Of a stretch of 33,892 nucleotides of DNA, positions 21,916-30,871 are shown piece after piece. How positions within the stretch are numbered: position 1 is the stretch's first letter; each line of letters opens with the position of its first letter. The stretch comes from Sandaracinaceae bacterium (GTDB lineage Bacteria; Myxococcota_A; Polyangia; Polyangiales; Sandaracinaceae). The notes beneath the pieces are model-generated. The model did not search any database. It saw only the letters and a program-made list of their open reading frames with translations, and was not told where the DNA came from. The position numbers and the translations under genes are program-made. The DNA is taken from contig JAHBWG010000092.1 of NCBI GenBank assembly GCA_019637095.1, positions 1 to 33,892 of the forward strand, written 5' to 3'.

Positions 21916-24900
21916 TCACGCGACGGCCGCCGCGAACGACGCGAACAGGTCGCCGGGCAAGCGGTGCGCGAGCCGCCACGTGACCGCCATCGGCAGCTCG
22001 CCCTCGTGGTTCACGTAGGTCGCCGGCCCGAGGAAGTAGAACGCTCGCTCCTCGGCGCGCCGCCGCGCGAAGAGCATCACCTTCGTGCCGCGCGTGACGT
22101 GGCTCCGGTAGCGCCGCCCGGTCTCGCCGTCCGCGCGGGTCACGGACTGACTCTCCCAGTGGATCAGCTCCGCGCTGATCGCGTAGTCGCGATACCGCGT
22201 CGTGGGGGAGAACCGCCCGCTGGTCTTGTCGAGCGTGAACGCGAGCAGGTCCGCGCCAGCCTCTTCGGCCCAGTAGACGCCCGTCTGCCAGGGAGCGACC
22301 TTGGCCGCGCGCCCGACGCCGAAGGCGGCGAGGATCTCGATGCGCGTGTAGCGCGCGTGCACGACGAGCGGGACGGCGGGCGCGTCCGCGAGCGGGGTCG
22401 TCAGGTGCGTCACGCGCGTCGCGAGGCACGCGAGCAGCTCACAGACCTCGCGCCGCACCTGAGGGTGCCGCCAGAGGAGGTGACAGGCGGCCTCGAGCGA
22501 CGTCGTCTTCGCCACGACCTTGTCGAGCAGCGAGCCCACGATCATGCGCAAGAGCCGGCGCTCGGGCGCGCCCAGCGCGTCGACGTCGGGAGCGTGATCG
22601 CGCTCGAGGAGCGCGCGGTAGCCCTCGATGCGCCGCTCGTCGTCGACGTGGAGCAGGCGCGAGATCGCGCGCCGGAGCGCGACCTCGTGGGGTCCGGGCG
22701 CCTCGACGCCGAGCCCCGCCGCCTCCCGGAGGTCCGACCACGACCGTTTGCCGCCGTAGACGTCCTCGAGGGACAGGCCGCTCTCGGCGAGGAAGCCGGC
22801 GAGCGAGACTTCGGGACAGCGCGCGGCGTACCGCGCGAGCTCCTGTGCCTTGGCAGCCCACCGGGACGGGACGGCGTTGCGGATGCTCTCGAGGACGACG
22901 CGGGTCGCGACCGGGTCGAGCTCCATGTGGCAGCCGGCGGGCAGGAACGGGAAGCCCTGCTCCACCTGCGCCGCGATCTCCGCGCGCGTGCCGGGGAAGA
23001 GCGCGCCGAAGCGCCTGTCGAAGCGGAACTCCTCGTGATGGTGCCCGACGAAGTCGAGCACGGTGCACGTCGTCTTGTCGCCCCACTTGCGGAGGCCACG
23101 CCCGAGCTGCTGCAGGAACAGCGTCGGGCTGTCGGTCGGCCGCAGCATCAGGAGCGTGTCCACCGCGGGCACGTCGACGCCCTCGTTGAACAGATCGACC
23201 GAGAACACGACGCTGACGCGACCCGCCGCGAGATCGCGCAGCGCCTCGACGCGGGCGGCGGCCGGCGTGTCGGCCCAGACGGCGACCGCGGGGACGCCCT
23301 TCGAGGCGAACACGCGGGCCATGAAGCGCGCGTGCTCGACGCTGACGCAGAAGCCGAGCGCCCGCATCGTCGAGAGGTCGTCGACGCGCCTGCGGATCTG
23401 CTCGATCACGAGGTGCGCCCACGCGTCGTCGGCGGTGAGGAGGTTGGTCAGGCCCTCGACGTCGTAGCCGCGCCCGCGGCGCCAGAGCGCTCGAAGCTTG
23501 TGCCGGTCGAGCCCATCGCTGATGCCGTAATACGAGAACGGAGCGAGGAAGTGCTGATCGATCGCGTCCCAGAGCCGGAGCTCCGCGGCGATGCGCCCGT
23601 CGAAGTAGTCGAGGACGGGCAGACCGTCGGCGCGCTCGGGGGTCGCGGTGAGGCCGAGGAGCTCGCGCGGCCTCACGTGCTCGAGGAGCGCGCGGTAGGT
23701 CTGCGCCGTCGCGTGGTGGAACTCGTCGACGATGACCACGTCGAAGTGCGTCGGGTCGAGCGCGTCGAGCCCCGTCGCGGCGAGGCTCTGGATCGACGCG
23801 AACACGTGCTCGAAGCGATCGGGGCGCTTGCCGCCGACCCACTCCTCGCCGAACGCCGGATTGCGCAGCCCATGTCGGAAGAGGCGCAGGCTCTGCCCGA
23901 GAATCTCGCTGCGGTGCGCGACGAACAGGAGACGGGCGCGCGGGAGCGACGCAGAGAGGCGCGCGTAGTCGAGCACGGCCATCACGGTCTTCCCCGTGCC
24001 CGTCGCCGCGACGAGGAGGTTCTTGTGGTGCCCGCGGGAGCGGGCGAGGGCGATCTCTTCGAGCAGCCGCGCTTGGAACGGCTGGGGACGCAGCTCGATC
24101 GGGCTGAGCCACGCCGCGCCGCGCGCCGCGCGCCGCTCGTCGAGCTGGTCCAGGAACTCCGTGCGATCGTAGGGCACGAAGTCCCCGCTGTTCCAGTAGC
24201 TCTCGAACACCGCGGCGACCTTGTCGACCACCGGCGCGTTCCGCGCGCGCGACGCGCGGACGTTCCACTCGAGCCCCGTGACCTGCGCGGAGTGCGTGAG
24301 GTTCGACGAACCGATGTAGGCGGTGGAGTAGCCGGAGCCGCGATGGAACAGCCACGCCTTCGCGTGGAGCCGCGTGGTGCTCTCGTCGTACGAGACGCGG
24401 ACGTCGGCGCCGATCTCGCGCAGCGCGTCGATCGCCTTCACCTCCGTCGATCCGGTGTACACGGTCGTCAGGACGCGGAGCGCGCGACCCGCCTCGCAGT
24501 GGACGCGCAGCGCATCGAGGAGATCGCGGATCCCACTGCGCCGGATGAAGGCCATCACGACGTCGATGCGATCCGCCGAGGGGATCTCCCCGAGGATCTG
24601 GCGCCCCACCCGGGGCTCACCGGGAGCGTTGGTGAGGAGGGTCGTGTCGAGGAGCGGGGTCAGCGGCTGCTCGATGCGCTCGGGCCGGCCGTCGGGGAGC
24701 TTGCCGACCACGGCGCGCAGGACCTCCGCCGGCGCGACGGGCCGCTCGGCCGCGAGCGAGGCCGCGCTGGACGCCTCGCGCACCGCCTCGACCACCACGT
24801 CGACGAGCTTGCGCGCGAGGGCGGTCCCGATCTCGACGCGCTGCTTGGCGGGGAGCACCGCCAGCGCTCGCTCCACCACGCGCTCGACGTGGATCGCGAT

Positions 24901-25029
24901 GCGGTCCGCGGCCTCCGCGCGATGGAGGGGGCTCCGCTCGACGCCGAGCCTCGGGTCGAGGCGCGTGAGCTCGTCCTCGAGCGCCTCGGTGACCAGGGCC
25001 TCGTAGAGGCCGCGTTCCCGAGTCGTCAT
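21916..25029 (-). CDS. PLD nuclease-like - SF2 helicase - DUF3427 protein
   Basis: A 1037-residue cytoplasmic protein of the DUF3427 helicase group, normal in length and order. Helical N-terminus (1-120); one phospholipase D-type motif with RLHAKAWLF (His222, Lys224) and IGSSNLTHSA (240-248); SF2 helicase with LVAATGTGKTVMA (Walker A, 341-348), VIVDEFHHA (DEFH 435-438), GLTATPER and the C-terminal helicase motif LQQLGRGLRKWGDKTTC (about 637-653); then a long C-terminal DUF3427 region ending in a beta-rich segment. Similar proteins act on nucleic acids and are often found with defence genes. The single HKD half-site suggests that it dimerises or that the PLD part only binds. ATG at 25029 is supported by TAGAGT 8 nt upstream. 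No partner genes adjoin it; it stands alone on the minus strand. Confidence 0.9.
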   Translation of the reverse strand: MTTRERGLYEALVTEALEDELTRLDPRLGVERSPLHRAEAADRIAIHVERVVERALAVLPAKQRVEIGTALARKLVDVVVEAVREASSAASLAAERPVAPAEVLRAVVGKLPDGRPERIEQPLTPLLDTTLLTNAPGEPRVGRQILGEIPSADRIDVVMAFIRRSGIRDLLDALRVHCEAGRALRVLTTVYTGSTEVKAIDALREIGADVRVSYDESTTRLHAKAWLFHRGSGYSTAYIGSSNLTHSAQVTGLEWNVRASRARNAPVVDKVAAVFESYWNSGDFVPYDRTEFLDQLDERRAARGAAWLSPIELRPQPFQARLLEEIALARSRGHHKNLLVAATGTGKTVMAVLDYARLSASLPRARLLFVAHRSEILGQSLRLFRHGLRNPAFGEEWVGGKRPDRFEHVFASIQSLAATGLDALDPTHFDVVIVDEFHHATAQTYRALLEHVRPRELLGLTATPERADGLPVLDYFDGRIAAELRLWDAIDQHFLAPFSYYGISDGLDRHKLRALWRRGRGYDVEGLTNLLTADDAWAHLVIEQIRRRVDDLSTMRALGFCVSVEHARFMARVFASKGVPAVAVWADTPAAARVEALRDLAAGRVSVVFSVDLFNEGVDVPAVDTLLMLRPTDSPTLFLQQLGRGLRKWGDKTTCTVLDFVGHHHEEFRFDRRFGALFPGTRAEIAAQVEQGFPFLPAGCHMELDPVATRVVLESIRNAVPSRWAAKAQELARYAARCPEVSLAGFLAESGLSLEDVYGGKRSWSDLREAAGLGVEAPGPHEVALRRAISRLLHVDDERRIEGYRALLERDHAPDVDALGAPERRLLRMIVGSLLDKVVAKTTSLEAACHLLWRHPQVRREVCELLACLATRVTHLTTPLADAPAVPLVVHARYTRIEILAAFGVGRAAKVAPWQTGVYWAEEAGADLLAFTLDKTSGRFSPTTRYRDYAISAELIHWESQSVTRADGETGRRYRSHVTRGTKVMLFARRRAEERAFYFLGPATYVNHEGELPMAVTWRLAHRLPGDLFASFAAAVA

Positions 25030-25037
25030 CGGAGCTC

Positions 25038-25043
25038 ACTCTA
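25038..25043 (-). promoter_or_regulatory. -10 box TAGAGT before DUF3427 helicase gene
   Basis: On the minus strand GTAGAGT ends 8 nt before the ATG at 25029. The hexamer is identical to the ribA -10. No -35 is evident 17 nt upstream. Confidence 0.5.
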
Positions 25044-25101
25044 CAGGGCGTGGAGCGGATGAGGCACGCGAACTGGCGCACGACCCCGGCGCGATCGTGG
25101 G

Positions 25102-25107
25102 TACGCT
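25102..25107 (+). promoter_or_regulatory. -10 box TACGCT before small membrane protein gene
   Basis: GGGTACGCT ends 13 nt before the GTG at 25121. It supports that GTG as the original start of a gene whose frame is shifted a few codons later. Confidence 0.4.
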
Positions 25108-25120
25108 CCGCCGCCTAGTC

Positions 25121-25557
25121 GTGCTGCGGGGCTGCTGGCGGGCGCCGCGTTCCTGTCGAGCATCGCGCTGACGCAGCTCCTCGCCAGCGGCTACGGCAAC
25201 GGCGCGTCGGGGATCGCCTGGTCGTACGGGCCCGTCGCGGGGATCGTGCTCGCGTACCTCGGGCGCCTGCGAGGGTGGCGCGTGCTCACGGACCCGGTGG
25301 CGCTGGCGCTGCTCGCGCTCGTCGCCCTGCAGATCATCGGGCTCGTCAACCCGTGGCACGGCTACGACCTCGCGGTCGCGACGCCCCTCGTCATCGCGTG
25401 GCGCAGGCGGATCTGGACCACGCTCGAGCAGCTCGATCACGGCGCCGCCGCGCGCGCGCACGACCCATGGGACCGCGTCGCCCTCGCCGCGGTGGGCGCG
25501 CTCGCCGCGCTCGTCGTCGCCCTCGTGATCGCGGCCCTCCTCGGCGTGATCCACTGA
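25121..25557 (+). CDS. Small multi-pass membrane protein with apparent 1-nt frameshift at the 5' end
   Basis: The main frame (open from 25063) encodes a hydrophobic protein: a membrane segment from LLAGAAFLSSIALTQLLASG, then WSYGPVAGIVLAYLG, PVALALLALVALQIIGLV, a basic IAWRRRIWTT loop, and a last segment VALAAVGALAALVVALVIAALL near the C-terminus. This frame has no ATG, GTG or TTG until GTG 25246, which would delete the first membrane segment. GTG 25121, 13 nt after a TACGCT box, is out of frame by one base. Adding one G to the GGGG run at 25128-25131 would give M-L-R-G-L-L-A-G and join it to the main frame. Either the run has lost a G (in nature or in sequencing), or a CTG at 25132/25135 is used. 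Function unknown. Confidence 0.6.
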
Positions 25558-25589
25558 GGACCGCAGGGGAAGCGCGGCTCGCCGGAGCG

Positions 25590-25595
25590 TATGCT
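25590..25595 (+). promoter_or_regulatory. -10 box TATGCT before 266-aa protein gene
   Basis: CGTATGCT ends 6 nt before the GTG at 25602. No Shine-Dalgarno fits between them, consistent with a leaderless transcript. Confidence 0.5.
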
Positions 25596-25601
25596 GGCGG
25601 C

Positions 25602-26402
25602 GTGAGCCTGCCTCCGCTCGTCACGCCCCCCGCGCGTCCGCTCGCGCTCGAGCCCGCGGAGACGTTCGCGTTGCCGCGCACCGTCGGCCAGATGGTCGGC
25701 GAAGGGCGCGCGCGCGACGCGGTGCTCGACCGCGCGCTCCGACCCGCGGACCTCGACCCGAGCGCGGTCGGCCCGGTCGAGGCGATCTGGATCCCGCTCT
25801 GGCGCGTGAAGGGCTCCGCGGACTCGTTCTCGCTCGACCTGGTGACGACGCTCGAGACGATCCGGCGCGCGCCCGACGCGATCGCGCTCGGCGGCCCCGG
25901 GCGGCGGCCGCCCGACAGCCGCCGGCGGACCGAGCGCACGACCCGCCGCACCACGCGGCCCGTGGGCGGCTTCTCCCACCACGACGGAACGCTCAGCGTC
26001 CTCGCGCGCCGCGCGTTCCCGATCGATCCGGGCCTCACGCTCGCGATGCCGGAGGCCGACCTCGTGCTCGCCGCCGAGGCGAAGCTCGATCCGGTCGCGA
26101 CGGTCCTGCCGGACCTCCCGCGCGAGGACGCCACGGAGGCCGCGGAGCTCGCGCTGCGCCGGCGCGGCGAGCCGAGCTCGGCGCTGATCGCGCACGTGCG
26201 CACGCACGTCTCCGACGCGCGCCTCGTCTTCTACCCGCTCTACGTCGTGCGCTACCGCTACGGCGGCGAGGCGGTCGACGGCGGGCCGTCGATCTTCTTC
26301 GCCGCGGTCAGCGGCACCACCGGCAAGGTCGTCGCGAGCCACCACCCGAGCGCGTTCTCGAGCGCGCTCGGCCGCATCGGCCGGTGGTTCGATCGGCGCT
26401 GA
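25602..26402 (+). CDS. Hypothetical protein, 266 aa, beta-rich C-terminus
   Basis: A 266-residue protein starting VSLPPLVTPPARPL at GTG 25602, chosen because an ATG at 25591 terminates at once and a TATGCT box precedes the GTG. There is no signal peptide. A basic, Arg/Thr-rich patch (about 98-122: GRRPPDSRRRTERTTRRTTR) is flanked by sequence that looks like two halves of one beta domain (VEAIWIPLWRVKGSADSFSL; FYPLYVVRYRYGGEAVDGG then SGTTGKVVASHHP). The last segment resembles a recurring 'write-your-own-chain' beta motif, PxWxVxYxYxGxxYxxxVxGxTGKV, of poorly characterised membrane-associated proteins; this is a weak similarity by eye. It follows the membrane protein by 44 nt and converges with the SF1 helicase gene (6 nt). 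Confidence 0.72.
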   Translation: MSLPPLVTPPARPLALEPAETFALPRTVGQMVGEGRARDAVLDRALRPADLDPSAVGPVEAIWIPLWRVKGSADSFSLDLVTTLETIRRAPDAIALGGPGRRPPDSRRRTERTTRRTTRPVGGFSHHDGTLSVLARRAFPIDPGLTLAMPEADLVLAAEAKLDPVATVLPDLPREDATEAAELALRRRGEPSSALIAHVRTHVSDARLVFYPLYVVRYRYGGEAVDGGPSIFFAAVSGTTGKVVASHHPSAFSSALGRIGRWFDRR

Positions 26403-26408
26403 GACGCG

Positions 26409-29400
26409 TCAATGGAGCGTGCGATCGTCGACGTCGTCGACGGCGCGCACCTCCTCCGGTGCCTCTGCCGCGACGTGCCGGGCCGACGCCTCGAGGATCG
26501 CGCGCTCGACGCGCGCGGGATCCCGGAAGAGCTCCGGCGTCCAGAGGCGCAGGAGGTCCCAGCCCTGCGCCTCGAGCACCGCGGCGCGGAACACGTCCCA
26601 CTCGACGGGGTCGTCGGTCTTGTCGAACCGCGCGCGATCGCAGAGGAGCCCGAGCGTCACGTCGTGCGCGCGGCTCGGGTGGTGGAGCGCGACGTCGACC
26701 GAGAAGCCGTCGTTGCCCCAGTACACGTCGCTCGCGACGCGGTGCCCCTCGGCGAGCCGCGCCGCGAGCACCTCGACGACGCGTGAGGGCAGGCGCGTCT
26801 CGCGCACGTACGCGCCCGCCTCCGCGACCTCCGCGCCCGCGAGCCGCGCGGCCTCCTCGGCGTAGAGGCGTTCGAGCCCCTCCGCGTAGCGCAGGTACGC
26901 GAAGAGGTGGAACGCGCCGTTCGGCTGCCGCCCCGGCTCGAGCGGCGCGACGTTCCGGTACGCCTCGGGCGGGATCGACGTCACGAGGTGGATCTCGTGC
27001 CGCGCGCGCGTGACGAGCACGTTGAGGCGGCGCCCTCCCCCCGCGGTCCCGAGCGGCCCGAACCGGCGGTAGAAGCGCCCGCGCGCGTCGGGGCCGTAGG
27101 TCGTGCTGATCACGATGTGATCGCGCTCGTCGCCCTGCACGCTCTCGAGGTTGCGCACGAACAGCCCCTCGAAGCTGTCCGCGCCGCGCCGACGCCGCGC
27201 CGCGTCGAGCCGCTCCGCGAACCGCGGCGACGCGAGCGCGGCGCGCTCGAGCTCCTCGACGATCCGGTCGCGCTGCGCGAGGTTGAAGCTCACGACGCCG
27301 ATCGAGGGGGCCTCCGCGCGGGCGAGCAGCTCGGTCACGATCTCGACGACCTTCTCGGCCTCGCGCGCGTTCTGACGCTCGGCGTAGGTGCCGTGCACCT
27401 GCACGAGCCGGAGCGGCGCGTGCTTCGCGCGGTGGCTCGGGTGGCCGGGGATCGCCTGCAGCCGCGCGTCGTAGAAGCTCTCGTTCGAGAAGCCGATCAG
27501 GTCGGCGTTGCGCGAGCGGTAGTGCACGTCGAGGTACGCCTGCTCGATCTCGAGGTTGAGCGCGGCGCCGAGCAGGTCGTCGATCTCCGCCTGCTGCTCC
27601 TCGAAGAGGGCCTGATCGCCGTCCGCCTCCTCCGCGCTGCTCTCGACGACCGACGATTCGAAGAAGCGCGTCGGCGGCAGCTGCTTCGGGTCGCCGGCGA
27701 TCACCACGCGCCGCGCGCGGAGCAGCACGGGCAGCGCCTCCTCGAGCCGACACTGCGACGCCTCGTCGAACACGACGACGTCGAAGATCGGCGCGCGCGG
27801 GAAGATCTGCGCGACGGTCGAGGGGCTCGCCATCCACACCGGGCGCAGATCGAAGAGCGGGTCGCCGCCCTCCGCGTCCGCGCCGGCCGCGATCGCCTGG
27901 CGCACCTTCATCGCGCGCTCGCCGCGCAGGACGAGGCGGCGGCGGATCGCCGCGCCCGCGGCGTTGAGGCGCGTGCCGGTCGCGGCGAGCAGCCGCTCGC
28001 GCTGGCGGCTCGTCCACACGTGGCGCACGGCGCGCACGACGATCGCCTGCTTGTCGCGCTCGAGCTCGCGGTAGCGCCGGTGGTAGGCCTCGAGCCGCGC
28101 CCCGTCGAGCGCCGCGAGCGCGCCGTCGGTCCGCAGCCGCGCGCGGATCCGCGCGGCGAGCGCGGCCTTCTGGAGCGCCGCCGCTCCCTCCCTGGGCTCG
28201 GCGCCGGCGACGGCGAGCGCCTCGGTCGCGGCGGCGAGCGCCTGGGGCAGCTCCGCGAGGGCGCCGCCGATGCGCAAGACGTCTTCCACCTCGTCGAGCC
28301 GATCCGCGAGCGCGGCGAGGCGCGGCGCGACGTCGGCGCCGCCACGGACGTCCGCGCCGACGGCGTCGAGCCACGGCGCACGGAAGAGCCCCGCCGCGAC
28401 GAGCGCCTCGTCGAGATCCGCGATCGCGCGGGCGCGCTCCGCCGAGCCGGACAGCCCCGCGAGGACCTCGGCGCGCCGGCCGGTGGCGAGCGCGGTCGCG
28501 ATCCACCCGGTGACCGACGCGAGCGCCGGCTCGTCGTCGGGGGCCCCGAGCGCGGCGAGCAAGGCGCGGCTCCCGCGCGCGCGGGCGAGCAACGCGTCTT
28601 GCTCGCTCGAGTCACCGAACGCGTCCTCGTGCCAGGCGCTCACGATCGACTTGGCGCGCAGCGGCGCGAGGAAGCCCTCGGCGCGCTCCGCCGCGTCGGC
28701 GCCGGGCGGGAGGCCCAGGCGCTCGAGCACCGCCGCCGCGCGTCGCCGCCGCGTGAAGAAGAACAGGAACGCGTACCATTTGCGCGCGGTCGCGAGGTAG
28801 CTGCCGAGCACCGCGAGCCACTCCGCGACCACGCCGAGCTCGACGCGCTGCGCGCGCGCCACCACCGCGAGCTCGGGATCGGGCGCCGCCCGCGAGAGGC
28901 GCTCGATCGCGGGCGCGATCGCGTCGAGCTCGGCGGCGGCCTTCGCCCGCGCGCGATCCGAGGCGCTCGCCCAGTGCGCAACCACCGCCTCGTCGAGCCC
29001 ATCGAGCGCGCGCTCGAGCGTGGCGGCGAGCGCCGCCCGCGCGTGCCCCTGCGCGACCACGTCGTGCGCCGGATCGAACGGCGGCGCCGGCGCGGCCCGC
29101 GCGTCGCACCGCGCGCCGCGCGCCACGAGCTCCGCGACCGCCGCGCGCCAGCGCTCGACCGGCTGCGCGAGCCAATCCGCGAGCGCGATCCCGAGCGCGT
29201 CGCGGAAGGGATGGCGCGCGTAGTCGATCTTGCGCGCGCGCGCGAGCACCTCGTCGACCACGCGGGCGTGCGCGGCCGCCTCGACCGCCGCCGCCGCGGG
29301 CAGCTCCCCGACGGCCGCGACGAGCGCGGGCGGCGCGTCGGTCGCGAGCCACTCGCCGACGAGCTCGTGGAACGACTCGCCGCGGCCCTCGTCCGGGCGG

Positions 29401-30767
29401 GTCGCGAGGAGCTCGTGGTGGGCGCTCAGCTCCTCGTGGATGCGCGTGAGCTCCTCGTCGATCGCCTCGAGCGTCGCGAGCGCGCGCGGGTCCGGCTTGG
29501 CCTCGGCGAGCCCGTCGAGCTGCGTGCGGATCCCCATGTAGAGGTCGCGCTGATCGCGCTGCGCGTCGTGGACCACCGCGCACAGATCGGCGAGGCCCAG
29601 GTGCAAGAGGCGGTGCTGCACGACGTCGAGCGCGGTGCGCTTGTCGCAGACGAGCAGCACGCGCTCCCCGCGCGCGAGGTGGTCGCCGAGGATGTTCGTG
29701 ATCGTCTGGGACTTGCCGGTGCCCGGCGGCCCGTGGACGACGAGCCCGCGCGTCGTACGCGCGAGCCGCACCGCGCGCGCCTGGCACGGGTCGGCGAGCG
29801 TGACGAGGCGCTCCTCGCCGAACGCACGCCGACCACTCACCACCGCGGCGGGCGCCGCCGCGCGCGCGACGTCCTCGACGAGCGCGGCGCCGACGTCGAG
29901 GAACGCGCGGATCGGCCCCTCGGTGGGCTCGCCGTCGAGCAGCGCTTGCGTGTCGCGCACGAGCGCCTGGTTCGACATCGGGTAGAGCCCGAGCACGGCC
30001 GAGGCGAGCAGGCGCGGCTCGGGCGGCGCGGGCTCGTCCGAGCGCGGCACCGGCAGGACCGGCGTCCCCTCCCACGGCGCCTCGGGTGGCTCGAGCTCGA
30101 GCGCGCGGAACACCGCGCCGACGAGCTCGCCCACCTCGCGCCACGGGTCGTTCCCCTCCTCGTCCTCGAAGAGCTCGTCGATGCGCGAGCCGCTCTGCTG
30201 CTCGAGCCACGCGAGCAGGGTGGGGTTCGGGATGAGCCGCTCGCGCCCGTCGGCCGCGCACGCCAGCTCGACGCTCGGCCGGCGCCCGCGCTTGAGCGTG
30301 AGCGTGACCGGCACGAGCGCGATGGGCGCGAGCACGCGCTGCCCCTGACCGCGCGCGCGCGGCTCCACCGAGAGGAGCGGGAAGCCCACGTAGAGCGCGT
30401 GGACGCCGTGCTCCTGCTCGAAGGTCGCCGCGTCCTCCGCGATCGTGCGGAGCTTGCGGAGCACGGCCTCGCGGTGCTCGTAGGCGCGGCGCGCCTCGTC
30501 GGTCGCCCCCTCGTCCGGCTCGGACGCGCTCGCGACGCGCTTGGTCGAGGCCTCGGGCCCGAGCAGCTCCGCGAGCAGGACGTGCGGCGCGACGCCGTCG
30601 AGGCGCGCGAGCTCCGCGAGGTCGACCCGCTGGCGGCTCGAGTGCGGCCGGCAGCTCATCGCGGGCCCGGTGCGCATCGACGCGTAGAGGCGCTCGAGCA
30701 TCCGGGACAGGAGCGTCTGCCCCGGCGCCGCTGGCGTCCCCTCGCGCTCGCTCGTGGCCCCGGACAC
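26409..30767 (-). CDS. DUF4011-type SF1 helicase with C-terminal REase-fold domain
   Basis: A 1452-residue cytoplasmic protein. The N-terminal part (about 45-260) resembles DUF4011: FEQEHGVHALYVGFPLLSVE, then LAPIALVPVTLTLKRGRRP. SF1 (UvrD/Upf1-like, AAA_11/AAA_12) helicase motifs follow: VVHGPPGTGKSQTITNIL (Walker A 346-353), a long helical insertion (about 430-950), VVFDEASQCRLEEALP (about 1000), IAGDPKQLPPTRFF, YRSRNADLIGFSNESFY, LESVQGDERDHIVISTTYGPD and LNVLVTRARHEIHLVTS. The last 120 residues look like a Vsr/MTES_1575-type nuclease fold (GHRVASDVYWGNDGFSVDVAL; EAQGWDLLRLWTPELF), but the usual IECDG is LLCDR. The start is GTG 30767. It diverges from a kinase gene over 104 nt. Related helicase-nucleases occur in phage defence and genome maintenance; the role here is not proven. 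Confidence 0.88.
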   Translation of the reverse strand: MSGATSEREGTPAAPGQTLLSRMLERLYASMRTGPAMSCRPHSSRQRVDLAELARLDGVAPHVLLAELLGPEASTKRVASASEPDEGATDEARRAYEHREAVLRKLRTIAEDAATFEQEHGVHALYVGFPLLSVEPRARGQGQRVLAPIALVPVTLTLKRGRRPSVELACAADGRERLIPNPTLLAWLEQQSGSRIDELFEDEEGNDPWREVGELVGAVFRALELEPPEAPWEGTPVLPVPRSDEPAPPEPRLLASAVLGLYPMSNQALVRDTQALLDGEPTEGPIRAFLDVGAALVEDVARAAAPAAVVSGRRAFGEERLVTLADPCQARAVRLARTTRGLVVHGPPGTGKSQTITNILGDHLARGERVLLVCDKRTALDVVQHRLLHLGLADLCAVVHDAQRDQRDLYMGIRTQLDGLAEAKPDPRALATLEAIDEELTRIHEELSAHHELLATRPDEGRGESFHELVGEWLATDAPPALVAAVGELPAAAAVEAAAHARVVDEVLARARKIDYARHPFRDALGIALADWLAQPVERWRAAVAELVARGARCDARAAPAPPFDPAHDVVAQGHARAALAATLERALDGLDEAVVAHWASASDRARAKAAAELDAIAPAIERLSRAAPDPELAVVARAQRVELGVVAEWLAVLGSYLATARKWYAFLFFFTRRRRAAAVLERLGLPPGADAAERAEGFLAPLRAKSIVSAWHEDAFGDSSEQDALLARARGSRALLAALGAPDDEPALASVTGWIATALATGRRAEVLAGLSGSAERARAIADLDEALVAAGLFRAPWLDAVGADVRGGADVAPRLAALADRLDEVEDVLRIGGALAELPQALAAATEALAVAGAEPREGAAALQKAALAARIRARLRTDGALAALDGARLEAYHRRYRELERDKQAIVVRAVRHVWTSRQRERLLAATGTRLNAAGAAIRRRLVLRGERAMKVRQAIAAGADAEGGDPLFDLRPVWMASPSTVAQIFPRAPIFDVVVFDEASQCRLEEALPVLLRARRVVIAGDPKQLPPTRFFESSVVESSAEEADGDQALFEEQQAEIDDLLGAALNLEIEQAYLDVHYRSRNADLIGFSNESFYDARLQAIPGHPSHRAKHAPLRLVQVHGTYAERQNAREAEKVVEIVTELLARAEAPSIGVVSFNLAQRDRIVEELERAALASPRFAERLDAARRRRGADSFEGLFVRNLESVQGDERDHIVISTTYGPDARGRFYRRFGPLGTAGGGRRLNVLVTRARHEIHLVTSIPPEAYRNVAPLEPGRQPNGAFHLFAYLRYAEGLERLYAEEAARLAGAEVAEAGAYVRETRLPSRVVEVLAARLAEGHRVASDVYWGNDGFSVDVALHHPSRAHDVTLGLLCDRARFDKTDDPVEWDVFRAAVLEAQGWDLLRLWTPELFRDPARVERAILEASARHVAAEAPEEVRAVDDVDDRTLH

Positions 30768-30856
30768 GAGCGCGACCGTGGATCGGAACGGGTCGCGCCG
30801 GCAACGGCGATGGGAGCGCTCCGGCTCGAACCCGCGCGCGCGGCGCGGCGACGCGG

Positions 30857-30862
30857 TATCCT
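30857..30862 (+). promoter_or_regulatory. -10 box TATCCT before soluble kinase gene
   Basis: GGTATCCT ends 9 nt before the GTG at 30872. The intervening bases (CTGTTCTGC) contain no Shine-Dalgarno. No -35 hexamer is seen. Confidence 0.5.
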
Positions 30863-30871
30863 CTGTTCTGC

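Noticed and set aside
26403-26408. A terminator between the convergent 266-aa gene and the helicase gene
   Set aside because: Only 6 nt separate the stops; no hairpin is possible.
21916-30767. A complete Mokosh or DISARM defence system
   Set aside because: Domains are similar in kind but the gene organisation does not match and no direct sequence comparison was possible.
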